From contig CM072809.1 of NCBI GenBank assembly GCA_037013495.1, positions 10,242,501-10,306,500 on the forward strand: a DNA stretch of 64,000 nucleotides. The letters run 5' to 3'. Positions 9,009-23,200 of this stretch are shown piece by piece. Below the pieces are notes generated by a model, which was given only the letters and a program-made list of their open reading frames with translations, was not told the DNA's origin and did not search any database. Source of the stretch: Hippophae tibetana (taxonomy: Eukaryota > Streptophyta > Magnoliopsida > Rosales > Elaeagnaceae). Position numbers and translations under genes: made by a program. Within the stretch, counting starts at the first letter, position 1. Every line of letters begins with the position of its first letter.

Positions 9009-12000
9009 CTATTTGGGCTCAATTTTTGTTGAAAGTATGCATCCACCACTATAATCAAAGACATCACTGCCATTATCAATCTTTTTTGACAACGGGTCAT
9101 TATATGGATGTCTCAAAACACCTTTTGAATTTCCAAAATCATTAGTAGAAGAGGATGTTGAGGTTGAATTAGTATTTGTTCCTTCATTTTGCAAAATGGC
9201 CTCAATAACTTTTACAATTTCACTCATTGTTGGACGATCATCCGCTGATTCTTGAACACATTGCATGGCTAACTCTAAGAACCTTCCAAAACCCACAAGG
9301 TATGTTGTGTTGTTTATAATACTTGGATCCATCATTTCTCGTAAACCAAAGTATTCCTCATCATTCTTATCCATTGTCATTCTCACTTCACGTACTATAT
9401 ATTTTCCTTTTACAATTGGTTGCCTAGCAGTTATTAGTTCAAGCATAACCACCCCATAACTATACACATCACTCTTATTAGTTAATTGTTGTGTCATATA
9501 ATATTCAGGATCTAGATAACCCTGCAAATAACACTTTTATAAATAAACAACCATATACCTAACTTAAACATTAAAAAGAAAGAAAAAAAAAAGAGTTGCC
9601 ATGTAAAAATGTATAAACATATAATATATGTGATTTAGTACTTACTAATGTGCCTTTCACCTGAGTAGAAACATGCCCTTTTAAACCGTCTGAGACCAAT
9701 TTAGACAAACCAAAATCAGCCACTTTTGATGTTAAATGTTCATCCAATAGAATATTAGTTGACTTAATATCTCTGTGAATTATGGGAGGATCTGCAAGTT
9801 CATGTAGATAAGCTAATCCTCTTGCGGAACCAAGAGCAATTCGGAGTCTCTTTTTCCAATCAAGATAAATTCCAGATCTCCCTACAACTCATAAGTAAAA
9901 AATAATTCTAAATTTATTAAACATAAGAAAATAAGACCGGTAATTATAAACCATTTTATGTTGAAAGCGTCTTAAAGCCATTAAACATCAAATTGCTAAT
10001 TTCTTCCAAATATTTAATTACCTGATAAGCTTTCTCTAAGTGTTCCATTGGGCATAAATTCATAAACTAGCATTTGTTCTCCTTGTTCGAAACAGAAACC
10101 AAGAAGGCCAACAAGATTTTTATGATGAACTCGAGAGAGTAACTCAATTTCATTCTTGAACTCAGGCCCTCCTTGCATAGATCCATCTCGAGCTCTTTTT
10201 ATTGCTATTACTTGACCATTAGGGAGCAATCCCCTGTAAACCTACAGAGAAAGAATAAATTGGTTTTAAAGTTGAAAATATATAAATAAATAAATCAAAA
10301 ATATCTAAGATTATGATGTTCTACCTTGCCATAACCTCCTGATCCTATCTCATTATTAGCAGAGAAATTACTGGTGCACTTTTTAAGTTCATCATATGAG
10401 AACCACCTTGCTCCTTTTAGTTGTGGTGCACCCCCACTATCATTTCCACTTGGTGCCCAAGAAGCTGACAAACGAAGATTGTGGACACAGATAGATTAAC
10501 TTCTATACTAACAATATTTTGAATTTTGAATGATGTTTAGAAAGGACAAAACCAGAGCTTCACGTACCAAATGGTTTACTCAATACAATTGCCTTCTCAG
10601 CTCGTTTCTTTTGCGAAATTGCATATATCCCTAGTCCCAAAAGGCCAATAACCAGAAAGACACAACCAACTATTATCCCAACAATAACACCTCTACTTAT
10701 TGAAGTCCCTCCTCCATGAGTGGCTGAAACAATATTTTTGGTCTGTTTAGTCTTTCGAAAGGGCACTATTATAATATCAGTTTAAGCCCGAGATTTTGAA
10801 AATTAGGCCAAATTTGCCCCCAAAATCATTGGTTTCGATAATGTACAGCATGTATGTGACTCTTGAACAACCTTACATACATTCCTAATGTATAAGCAGT
10901 CCATTATCAAACCACCAATTTTGTGACCAATTTCACTCTAAAAATCTGCTATTTTGTGGCCTCAAACTTAAATTACTACCAAAGAAGAATAAGAAATAGA
11001 TTACCAGTAAAAGAATATGGAGCTGCAATGAAAGAATATGGTCCAAAGTTTTCAGGTGGTTTGTAAGTTTGGTTCCCCAAATCAAACCCAATCCTTTGAA
11101 TTTCTGACCTATTAAAAAACGTCTGGGGAGTAGGAAAGAGTCCCAGTCGCACTTCAAGGTAGTCATCAGTGTTAAAGGACAGGTTTTGAAGAGAAACAGA
11201 ACCTGGACTAAGGCGTAGGTTCACCCACAAGCTCTTTTCCAGTGACTGAAATAATGTCGCATTGGACAATTCTCTGAAAGAGGGTGCTCTAAAGTACAAC
11301 GTCCCTTCAAAAGGATATTCACACTTACAACTTTGAGGACTTAGCTTCTGATCCGATTTACATGATTTACTTCCACAATTAGCCAAATTGGTATAATAGG
11401 GCTTCGTAGACTGTTGCTGAAGTTTGCAGAAATTAGTATTTGAGAGAACAGTGGAACACACACGGTTTCCTTCAAGCCTGAACATAAATTGTTGAATAAG
11501 AATTGTGTACCAAGATAGATCATCGATATTCTTTAGAATAAATGTAAAGGTACAAGAGATGTCTTACATCAGTGTATATTTATTGTTTTCAGGAACCAGT
11601 GTTACTGTAGAAATTTTGTTGTTCTGCAGATCAACAAGTACCAATTGTGGGTTGATGTTGTTACTCATGTTCAATTTATCGAATGCGTTATTCCTCAGCT
11701 TCCTATTGTGAATTGTAGCAAATCATAAAATAAAATATCAGTTGGTTTTCTTCTAAAGTTAAAACTAACTGCATATTTTATTCTTACGATTAAATCTCAA
11801 AACCTACACTTGTTGTATTTGAGGAAAACTAAAAAGTTGATTCGGTACAGGTCCTTCTAGTGATCCATATTCCAGAACTCTGGTTTCAACCACATTCAGC
11901 ACAGATAGTAAGTATAGTTTTTTTTAAAATTTATCATTTAAGAGTCAATTAAAAGTACAATAAGTCATTAGATATCTGTCTAACATTTTCAAAACTTACA

Positions 12001-14375
12001 AAGTCGTCAATGAGGGTAACTCTGAGAACCAATCTGGAGCTTCTGATGCAAGAAATGAGTTGTTGCTAAGGTCCCTAGAGGAAGAAATGTAATTAAATAT
12101 TATGTAATGAATAATTATAATTATAATAATAATTAAACTCTGATATATCCATTTAGTTACATATGGCTCATTGACCAAATGAATACGACCAAATGAATTT
12201 CTCTTCAAACTGTATAACTAAATAGCATCTATTAACTCTGGAATAAAGGCTATAAAAACATGGATATTGATACAACCAAATGGATTCATTTACTTACACG
12301 TAGCTGAGGCTATTCATTCCACTTAAGTCCGGTAAAGAGCCTGACAATTTATTGTGAGCCATATGTCTGAGAATGATATAAAACCATGATAAGGTTAGTT
12401 TCCAAAGAATAATTGTGATATGTAAAATAGGAAGAAAAAAATAAACTCTTTATACCCACAATTCATTAACATTTGTAAGATTGTTGAGACTTGAGGGCAC
12501 TTCTCCTGCTAGAGCATTTCTATCAAGCCGACTGGAAAATTTGTACTAGTTAGTTGGCAGAAAAGAAAAATGAAAGAAAGATAGCAAGATGCAATTTGTA
12601 CTCACACAACTTCTAAAGTTTTAACAAGTCCTAATGATTCTGGGATTTCTCCAGTAAATTGGTTTCCATCAAACAATCTGCAAGCAACAAGAGACATGCA
12701 TGCATTAGATGCACGAAGATGTAGAAAAGAAGCTGGCAAGAGGTCGTACACTTACAAATGAATAAGTACCATCTGAGAGCTGAAAAGTTTGAGTGGAATG
12801 GAATCTGAAAGCTTATTCTTGTTGAAATGGCTGCAGTTTTAGGAAAGTTAAGGTATCTATTAGAATGTTCAATATCCTAATTATCTAGCGATCAGATATT
12901 AATTGAAGGGGAAAAAAGGTACTAACAAGTGCTTGGCCTTCAAGAGGCTGTCTAATCCTGGGGTAGTAGCAGTTGAAACCGGAAGAGGTCCACTAAGTTG
13001 ATTGTCTGCCAAGTCCAGCCAGTAGAGTTTCGAAAGCTTACCCAAAGAGGGAGGTATTTTACCGATTAACTTGTTGGAATTCAGAGCTCTGAGAAGGATA
13101 CAGATTTGGAATAAAGTTAAAAAAAATATATAGCAAAAGAAAAATATTTTGTCACTTGCTAAGTACATTTATATGAATATCTTTGCAATTCTTACAGGAA
13201 TGTGAGTTCCCCAAGATTTCCCAGTTCTTCTGGTATACTACCACTGAAGCTGCAACCAAGTAAGATTCTGAAAGATGAAAAGAACAACATAAGAGATTAA
13301 CATACATACAAAGAATTTAGTACGTCAACACCACATGAATTGTTGGTTTATGTGTTCTTACAAGATATTCAAAACTTTCAGGTCACCTAATCGTGCACTT
13401 AGAGGACCTGTGAGATGGGGGTTATTCGACAAGTCCCTGCAGAAATTTTCAAACTTCAGTGACATTGGAAAGAGAATTATATGAGTGTGTGCATATATTT
13501 TATATGACAAGCACCTTGTGAGCACGGGGCAAAATAGTCATTTATTTAAATAAGCTTGACATCAAAAATTGACAAGCAATTGAATTTCTTCCATGTGATT
13601 TATAATTAAATTTATCAATTTATTTACATATAAGTCAATCGGTGTGTGATACTACAAAAATCAACTTTCATTTACTTTAACTTGCACAAAAACAAAGTCT
13701 CACAAGGATATCAATGCAGTTAGGCCACCAATGTCACCTTCCAGTTTCCCTTTGATTCCTATGGCCGACATATGCCTGTAAATAATAAGTTGATATGAGG
13801 AATAGAGTATTCCAATTTTTGAGCAAAGAACTTGGAAGGAAAAGAGTGATATCATAAGTTTTGGCTGCAATAATTTTCCTACTTAAATTGTGCTAGCCTC
13901 ATATATAAATTGAAATCAACAGTTTTCTCACACATATTTCCGAAGATAAATAAATAAATTCCAATTGGTAAATATGAAAATTGACAGATTAATAAAGAAT
14001 CAAAACTGACAATGCAGTGACCCTATCATTATTGCAAGTGACTCCATCCCAAGGTGCTCCACAGGGATCATTTGATGTTTGCCAGCTTGGCGGTACATTT
14101 TCCCAGTTCTTTTTCAAGGATTGAAGTACTGCAACTACACCACCCACAATTCAAACATAAAGAAAAACAAAATTCAATTATTGTAACTCTAATATCAATA
14201 AATAATTTCTCTATTTACACGGTTAATAACAATTCTTCACTCCAATAACAAACATGAGCTTTTAACTTTTTGGAAAAAAGATATTACCATCATTGGGATC
14301 CGTGTAGGTAGAGATCCTATGGATTTCTCCACAAAACAAGGCCAGAATCAGCAGCAATAGTAGTGCAGCTTCCAT
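9009..14375 (-). CDS. LRR receptor-like protein kinase, HPCA1/CARD1 (At5g49760) subfamily
   Basis: Nineteen exons: complement(join(9009..9521,9646..9881,10022..10241,10325..10464,10568..10723,11005..11477,11568..11702,11808..11879,12000..12074,12298..12366,12460..12531,12606..12677,12756..12830,12927..13088,13196..13267,13362..13436,13704..13775,14011..14134,14288..14375)), 966 residues. Order: signal peptide (start [14 protein letters not shown]), LRR cap with [13 protein letters not shown], about ten LRRs (many one per 69-75-bp exon), a cysteine-containing juxtamembrane ectodomain (C395, C405, C422, C427, C438, C440), one membrane helix (about 555-580) and a Ser/Thr kinase. Kinase landmarks are GSGGYGK, K659 in VIAIK, HRDIKS (753-758), DFG (773-775) and GYLDPEYY, so it looks catalytically competent. 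All junctions are GT-AG and in phase. The family sits in the plasma membrane; HPCA1 senses extracellular hydrogen peroxide and quinones. Assignment to a specific orthologue is inference, since the subfamily has several members. Confidence 0.93.
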
Positions 14376-17300
14376 AACTGCAATCTCTTATATGAAGAAC
14401 ACCTTATTAGAGCACTTGGTTAGTGTAATTGTATTTTGGGTTTGCTTCTAAAGGGCTAGGTCACTTCCATCCTCCAAAAAACAAAACAAAACAAAGAACT
14501 TATTTTAAGAAGCAGCAATTGGAATTGGTCCTAATTCTTCGTAGCCACCATTAATTTACCAGTTCAAAAACTAAAATAAGATGAAACTCTGTCCAAAAGG
14601 AGAAAACGTCAAAGGATCAAGTGTATTAAAAGAGATCAAAAGAGGAAGAAAAAATGGATTGTTTTAATAAATGATTTTTTTCTTTTCTTAGAAGCCAATT
14701 TAGTATTACCACTAGCAAACAAAACTCATATCATAGTGTGGTTTGTTTTGTTGTTTTTGCTCTCCAAAGTCCAAAGCATTTTCTCTCCATAATCGTATAA
14801 ACAAATATTGCTCCGCCTGCCGGCTCAATGACAAAAACATTGGCATTGAGCTTTTGACCTTCTTCTAAACTCGCATCTTCTCAGAGACTATCCAATTGGA
14901 TAAAGGTTAAATCTTGTTTTTGATTGCTTATTATTGAATAATAACTGTTTTTTTTATTATTTACAATTTACAATTTGCAATTTATTGTTAAGCATATTTA
15001 ATGGTGATAGTTGGAGGGTTGTTAGGTCTAGGTGTACGTAATTAAGGACCCCACGCAATTATTATTCACACCAAGTAATGAAATGATCAGCGTAGCGTTG
15101 TAATATATAAATATAATATATATAAAATTTAAAATTTCATTAAAAAGTTAAATGTAATATATAAAAATCCTGTAACAAGCAATTATAATGAGTTACCTTA
15201 TCGTAGCTTGGATCGACCATAATTAAACCAACAAAAAAATAAAAACTTATGTATTAAAATAACAGGTGATGCATACTCATTTAAAAAATGTAAAATAAAC
15301 AAATTATTTAAAATGTCATAATCAAAATTTTCTTAATTTTTTTCCCAATATCATTAACGTTTATGATATTTTCCTAGATATCTAGAAAACACATAAATTT
15401 TCCTAGATATTTAGAAAAAAAAGAGGATGAAAGAAACTAAAATGATGAATTTAACTATCAAAAGAAATTTTTTTATGAAAATTATTATTTAAATGTCAAT
15501 TAAGAAATTTTGAATTCAAAAATATTTAAAGCAAATAAAGATATACTTCCTTTTGAAAAATTTCTTGTGACTAATTTTTTTTTACCATAAACGATGCAAT
15601 TAATTTGAAAATATTGTAAAAAATTAAATATTATAATATATTTTTATACATGTTAAAGTGATGGAATAAAAAAAATTACTAAAAAAATTAATACATAAAA
15701 TACAAATAATAAAAGATAGGAAGATATTACACCATCCTTATATATTTAATACTCTTTACTACGGAAGGTTCTCAATACCCACTCTATGGATAATTCCATC
15801 AATTATTAACCTATCAATAATAATTTTTATTATTTTAAAAATAATAATTGTAACCTAAATTTTATATTGATAATATATAGATGTTTTTACGTAAATATTA
15901 AAAAATATCCAAAATTATATAATAAAATTATTGAATGATTTGTTTTAATACTAACCAAAATTTCATATAATTTAAAAGTTTAACAATATTTTATTATATA
16001 TTGTAAAATTAAAGTTTATATATTTCCACATAATATTTGTTTCCATGAATGAAACCCATTTTATAATGGTCAAACAAGTGGTTGCTGATTAACCAATGAA
16101 CAAACAATCTCAGTCAATGGCCAAATAACCTTAAGTCAATACCTCACCTACTCTTTTATTTTTATATATAACTTGCAAACTATATAATTTTATTTATTTT
16201 TTGTTGAAAAAGCATTCTTCTGTCATTTTTGTCGCTAAATACCCATTTCTTATTGCAATAATAATAATAATAATGGAAAAGGGGTTTTATTGTTATTGTA
16301 AAACAAGTACTTTAATAATATAATTATTAAATTGTATTGATTATATAATTTAAAAAATAATTTAATTAATATAAAGTTGTTGAAATTATACATTAAATAT
16401 AATAAAAATTAAAAAATTTAAACAGATATCTAATTAATTACAGTTAATTTTGTAAATTTAGGCTACAAATAATTAAAAAAATTGTTAAAAACATCAAAAG
16501 GCTTGAGTCACTTTTTTATCCATTAAAAAAAAACTCCAATTAAAAAATAATACAATTTTAAAATATTATAATTTTTTTTGCCACTAAAGTGGTAAAATAT
16601 ATCTAATATCTATAAAGAAAAATATCACATATTTGCTTCCCATTATTTTAAATAAAAAATCATAATTTTAATTTATTTAATTATTTCTTATAAATTATAA
16701 ATAATTTTTTCCAATTCAATAATAATAGAATTAAATTATTAACTTTTGCACGTGATATTATAAATAACTGTGCATTTACACGTAATTTTAAAAAAATCAC
16801 TTCGTATAATGTGGATTTTGTATAGTTCATTTATATGAATTTAGAAATTTTTTTTTATTACAAAAACAAACTCGTTCATCATGTACCTTTTTTTCAACCA
16901 AAAAAATTCTCATTTTAATTAATAATATTATTTCAAATTATAGATTAAAGTTAATAAATTATGTTGATATCACAACAACTTAATATAATACTATCATTAA
17001 ATAATTATATGAACTATATCTTTGTACATATCCATTGAATTATGTCAATCAATTCATTTGTGTGAATTAATCATGAGTTGAATTTGATGTATTATTAAAA
17101 AATAAAAATAATAATATTAAATTTAAAAATCATTTTTTATTATAAATTATTTTATACATAAAAGATTATACACTTGTCAAAGATAAGTAATATAAATATT
17201 TTAAATGTAGTGTAATCACTAAAATATGATTAATATGTGTAGTAAAATTAAGTAATTACAATATGAAATTTTGTTAAGAGTGATTAATGAAGTAGGTCTC

Positions 17301-20208
17301 TCCTTTTTTTTTAATGTTTGTTTTCGAAAGTAAGGTGTATTTATTTCTTAAAAACACTAAAATTGCTTCAATGTATGAATTGAGGTACTCTTAAGGTGCT
17401 TTTAACTTTGACCGTCACATACAATTTAAATTGCTTTTAAAATGAAGCACCCAAACAAATTATTCATTTCCATTGTAATATTTTTCTTCCCAATTTTTTT
17501 TAAGAACTCGGGTTAAGTTCCCATTTTCATATTCTAAATAATGCTTTTATTTATTTTGAGCATTTTAGCTTTACAGGGTTTAATTCTATAATGTTTAATT
17601 AATTATCGGCCCATTTAACTTCTAGAGTATGTTAAAATAAAAATAAAAAAAATTGCACACATGTATTTTAAAGTAGATCTCTCAAAATTTGTCTTATTTC
17701 TTAAAATTTATTTAATAAAATGTATTTATTTAATAAGTTAAAAAATCACATATCATAAAGCGACAAAAATAAAAAAGCATGAATTTTATAAGGAACTTTA
17801 TATTATATTAATAAAAGGATAAAAACATTATAAGGTCTATCAATAATTCACTTACAATTTCAAGAAAATAAAAATCAAACTGACTAACAAAACACTTGTT
17901 CAAACATGTGTAATAATTAATATTTATGTGAAATTGAGAATTATCCTTTAAATTTTTATAGACCAAATCCTAAGAAAAAGTAAAAAACATAACTTTCTTT
18001 CATAACACATTGAGATCGCTTTCATAATCATAAAAAAAAATTATATTCCTCTTTATTCGTAAAACTTAAATAATTATTTTTATCTCACAAATATGCTATA
18101 CTTTTACCTCCAAAGCTTAAAAGAGTAACCAACCAGATATTGAAAAAAGCCCGTGAAAACTTCATATTATTCTATAACTTAACCAAAGAAAAGGTGCAAT
18201 CAAACAATATAAGAATAAATATTAATATTTTTAGAATTATTTTTGTATAGTTCACACTGATTAATAGAAATATAAGACTTAGAAAAATTCAACTAAATCT
18301 AATTATTTGTGTTCAACTTCAAAAGAATAATCAATTAATTCAAAAATATTACTTTTAAATGGATTGGACATATCCACACATAAATGAAATGATTAAAATC
18401 ATTATCCAAATGGTTATTCACAATAACATCAAAATTAAGTACAAGAAAAACATCAAGGATAATTGTTTATCCAAATCTTCTATCACATGTATTTGTTTTT
18501 ATAGTGACTCCTTCCAAATGTAACATCATGGTTGAGAAATCTAGAAACTTTCAATTATTAAAGTTTCTCTTAAACCAAAAGTTCAAACCTTTGGGTGAAA
18601 ATAATTTTTTGATAGAAATATTTTACTTCAAATTTAAACTATATAACCTTGAAAATCTTATTTAAAAAAAATCATTTTTCATCCAACGAACATTTCAAAA
18701 ATAAATTTTTTCTCACATCTCGTACTTTATATTTGACATTAGAAAATTACGAATTTGAATATTTAATCATTGTCATCTAAGGATTATAAAACTTAATGAA
18801 AATCCAAAATTGCATTTCATCTATTATCATTTTACTTATATCTACTTTTAATTACCTTATGTTTAAGATAATTTACCTCCAAATTCACCTTTCTACAAAA
18901 ACTTTTATTTATTTTGATAATGTTATCAATATCTAATTCTCATTTTTCTTCAATATTTGAAAGATCGTTTTATATAACTTTTTTTTCTTTACCTAACAAC
19001 TTTTCATAAAAAGTCTCTTAACTTAATCTTTAATATTTTGACTACTTTCATAAATATTCTAAAAATTGACAAATAATAAGTAGAAAAATTAGACAAAACT
19101 AAATTTATCAAAATTAATTAGCCCATCTAGAGTAAAAAGCTCTCTTTTGTCATGTTAACTTTTTTTTAGAATCTTTCAATAATTGATGATCAAAATTCTA
19201 TCTTTGGATTACTTTCTAAAAATAAGCTTAAATATTTAATAATTAATTCCTCACACCCAACTAATTAAGTTTAAGTAACATTTTATTTTCATTACAATTA
19301 GTAACTAATAAACAACTTTTAGATAAATTAATCTTCAATCCTAAACATGGTTTGCTCACAAATAACACTTATTTAAGTGGATACTCTTAACCATTACATC
19401 AAGTCAACCCATTAACTATTAAAACTAAAAGAATTGAGAAAGTAGATCTGTTTGCCTTAAACTCTTTTAATACTTGAGAATATCCTCTGGATCTCCTATT
19501 GGCAATTATTAAAAAATTCACGAAACACAGCAATATTTGATACAAAATCTACATATTTTCTATTTTTATTTATGACATTTATATCCATTCATATTTAATA
19601 AAAAGTAAAAAGCCTCTAATCTTGATCTATTAATTGGTGTAATCGAAATTTTTAAAAATAATATTAAAGAAAAAACATTATAAAAAGATACATTTTGCTT
19701 ACGGTAAAAAAACTAATACAATCTGCCATGCTACAGGGTATTTTTTCTTGTGTAAAGTAATTAATTTGAAACCTATTTTCGTAATTTGGCGAAAAAAAAT
19801 TCAACGTACATAATAAAAAGTAAAATGAAAAAGAAAAAAAAGAGAAAAACAAATAATCCCATAGCCCCAAATTAATTCGATCGCAGTTAACCCTAATTTT
19901 AAGCTCACTTCCACACCATCACTGCCGATAATCTACCACTACTGCAGTTCGCTAAGCTCCATTGCCGCCATTCGCTATCCCACATACAACAACGACAGCG
20001 TAGTTGCTCATCTAGCATGTATGGTTTTGAGCTTATATTTCTGGTTTAGCTTTGGATTGTTCCTACTAATCTGGATAATGTATGGGTTTCATCAAACTTT
20101 TTTTTATTTGGGTTGTGACTGTAATCGGTATTGGTGCTTCAGGCCCTTATACATATCATTAGGTCGAATTGAGTGAAAGATAAGAAAATAGATCAAAGGA
20201 AGTCGAGA
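14376..20208. other. Long AT-rich intergenic region between divergent genes
   Basis: About 5.8 kb between the minus-strand kinase and the plus-strand EXO84C start, holding both promoters. It is very AT-rich with an (ATA)n microsatellite at about 16256-16274. I see no exon, no RNA gene and no clear transposon ends. About 19890-20160 is less AT-rich and probably holds the EXO84C leader and core promoter. Confidence 0.6.
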
Positions 20209-23200
20209 ATGGAGAGCAGCGAAGAAGAGGACGATTTGCCATCAGTAGAAAGTATAACTCCTCAATCCCAAGTGGATGCTCTTTACCAATCTCACACTGA
20301 AAAGGTTTGTACATGACACTATGTGATTCCATTCTTTTAACTACTACATTGTATCCTTAAAAGATGCTGGAAATGGATATCTCACTCTAATTGGATGGTC
20401 TATTTTGTGTGTGAAATTCAAACATTGATTATGTTTTTAACATTTGTTCCCCATTGCCAGTTTGTGTTGTTTAAGTTGAAATAGAATTCACTCTTAAACC
20501 AAGAAAAAGTTACGGGTAAAAGTTCTATTTCATCTCATGTTTTAAGTGACTTTCAATTTACTACGTGATGTTGTCATTTCTATATCAAGCGATTTAATTG
20601 GAGGGTTGTGAATTTTTTTATAGAATTGGGCGGGGTGGGGTTGGTCTCACGTGACAATTATGTAACTTAATTCTTTCAAGTTTAACTTGAATATTAACTA
20701 AAATATCTAATTGACTTAGAATTCAATTCATACCAAATTGATAGGAAAAAAAACTTATAGTAAATATAAAGTAAATCAAAACTTTTAATGGGAAATAAAA
20801 CGTTTACCCAATAGTTAGTGTTATTCTATTATAAGTATTTGTTTTGATGTACTAACTTCAAATTTGTTTCCACCTTTTTTCCTTTGACAACTCAGAGTAT
20901 CAATTACGAGAAGGAGAAATGCAAATATCACCTAATTTTACACACATTATTGCACTTATATTTTTTATATTCTAGCATGTGTTATAATTGTTTTGAAAAT
21001 TAGAGAAATTATTCAATTTTCTAGATAATATTGAAACGTGGCAAAATCTAAATAGTATGGGTGCAAAAGTGTTTGTTCCTACCATTCCTCTTATGGGAAG
21101 AGTATTTTGCTGGGTGCTCATTTATCTTGAGATATTTATGACAAAATGCCAATAGATGCGTGGAATAAAATTTACATGAATTGAATTTTGGAACTACTTT
21201 TTTTCTTTGGTAAAAAAATAGTTACGGAGACTCTGTTCTTTAACTATTTGATTGGTACTCAAAAGGTTGCCCAAAGTTTCAGGTTCAATTCTTCTCTTGC
21301 CTTCAATGGTAAAGGAACCAAATTTATAGATTCTGTAAGAAGAATGTCAATTAGGTTAACCGTTTATCTAAGATATGGTACTTCAAATGATACTTTATTT
21401 TCTAATTTCTTCAGCAAAGTCTCCTATATGTTCTATTTAATCGTATCATGACCCCAGAAGTATTGAAGCAGGAAGTTGGAAGTTTTGGACATACTTATTG
21501 TTCCTCTTAATTTTGGGCTTGGTTAGCTTAGGCAATTGATTCCAGCAGTGGTCTTGGGCTTTGGCATAACCCTGTTGCATTCAGCTGCTTTCAGATCATG
21601 TGATATCTCAAATTTATTTTCCCTGTCACTTTATTGCGGAAGGTCACAAATTCTGATTGTTGACTATTGATGGCCCTTGTGGATTTCTATCTATTTTTCT
21701 GTAGTCTTTTTCTAGGTTTCTGCTATGGCTGACCTTTCTGAGCTTCATTTTATGGTTCGACAAGTATTATTGTTCTAGATAAATATCTGGGATATAAATG
21801 TAGAGGAAATATACATTTGGACACAACTGATTTAATCATGTTTAAGTCTACGCACCCATGATTTTTCCCTCAAAACGTGCTTATCAGGAAGGGGTTGTCG
21901 TAGACTTATAACCAACACTTTGCTGGTTTACTTGGGCTATGTGGGACTTCCAACACTCCCTCTCACATCGGCCGGAGTACCCTCTACCGGGGGTGACCGT
22001 GTGGATGATTGAGGGTTGACCGGTTGGGCATATTGTGACCCCCAGGTACCTGCTCTGATACCATGTTTAAGTCTGCGTAGCCATGATTTTTCCCTCAAAA
22101 TGCACTTATCAGGAAGGGGTTATAACAGACTTATAACCAGCACTTTGCTGGTTTACCTGGGCGATGTGGGATTTCCAACACTCCCTCTCATATCGGCCGG
22201 AGTACCCTCTACCGAGGGACCCCTAATCATCCACACGGTCACCCCCGGAAGAGGGTACTCCGGCCGATGTGAGGGGGAGTATTGGAAGTCCCACATCGCC
22301 TAGGTAAACCAGCAAAGTGCTGGTTATAAGTCTCCGAAAACCCCTTCCTGATAAACGCATTTTGAGGGAAAAATCATGGCTGCGCAGACTTAAACATCCA
22401 AACTTTTATTTTTATTTTAATTCCAGACTGGTTTTGATCAATTTTTTTGGATCATTTTGTGTGGAAGAAAATAGTGAGAAAACAGGGGAAGGGTCTTAAT
22501 TAAAATTACAGTTTCGTAAGGCCTTACAACTGTTATTTAAGGCTTTTTATGCTTTACAAGTGTAATTTTGGTAAAAGTACAAATTTTTATTAATTACCTA
22601 TTTATTTAGGTCCAGAACTCCTTAAATTCACCATCTTGAAATGATATTTTCTCTGTACATAACTCAAAATAACTTATGAGACACAAACTACGTAAAGATG
22701 TGAAACGTGGAAGAAATTTCTTTGAAATTAATGTTCACTCATATGAAGAAACTCGTTCACATTAGTTAAACATGGTCATTCAAGCTTAATTAGTTGCTTC
22801 GGCTTTATTAGATGCCTAATTACTCGTTAGCTGTGCGTTAACCTAATCAGATTTCTTATTTGAGCTTAAATAAATAGATCAAATGCATTGTAATCACTAT
22901 TAATGCTTCAATGCTTTCTCCGTGCGCCTCTGAATTTAGTTAGTGATCACAGTTTTTTGTTGATTGTGTGTATAATTCTTGTAAGAATAATAGCTTGACA
23001 CGTGAGTATGCATGCAGGGCATCAGGAAGCTTTGTTGTGAACTTCTGGATTTGAAGGATGCAGTTGAGAACTTGTGTGGGAATATGCAAACTAAGTACTT
23101 GGCTTTCTTAAGGTATTATAATGATGATGAATCATAATCCTCCTTAAGTGCCCACCAAATCAAAACTCAAATTTTTATTCAGCTTTCAACAGTCATTAAC

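Noticed and set aside
21188-21451. 87-codon open frame in EXO84C intron 1
   Set aside because: No similarity, no splice-site support and inconsistent with the EXO84C frame; a chance frame.
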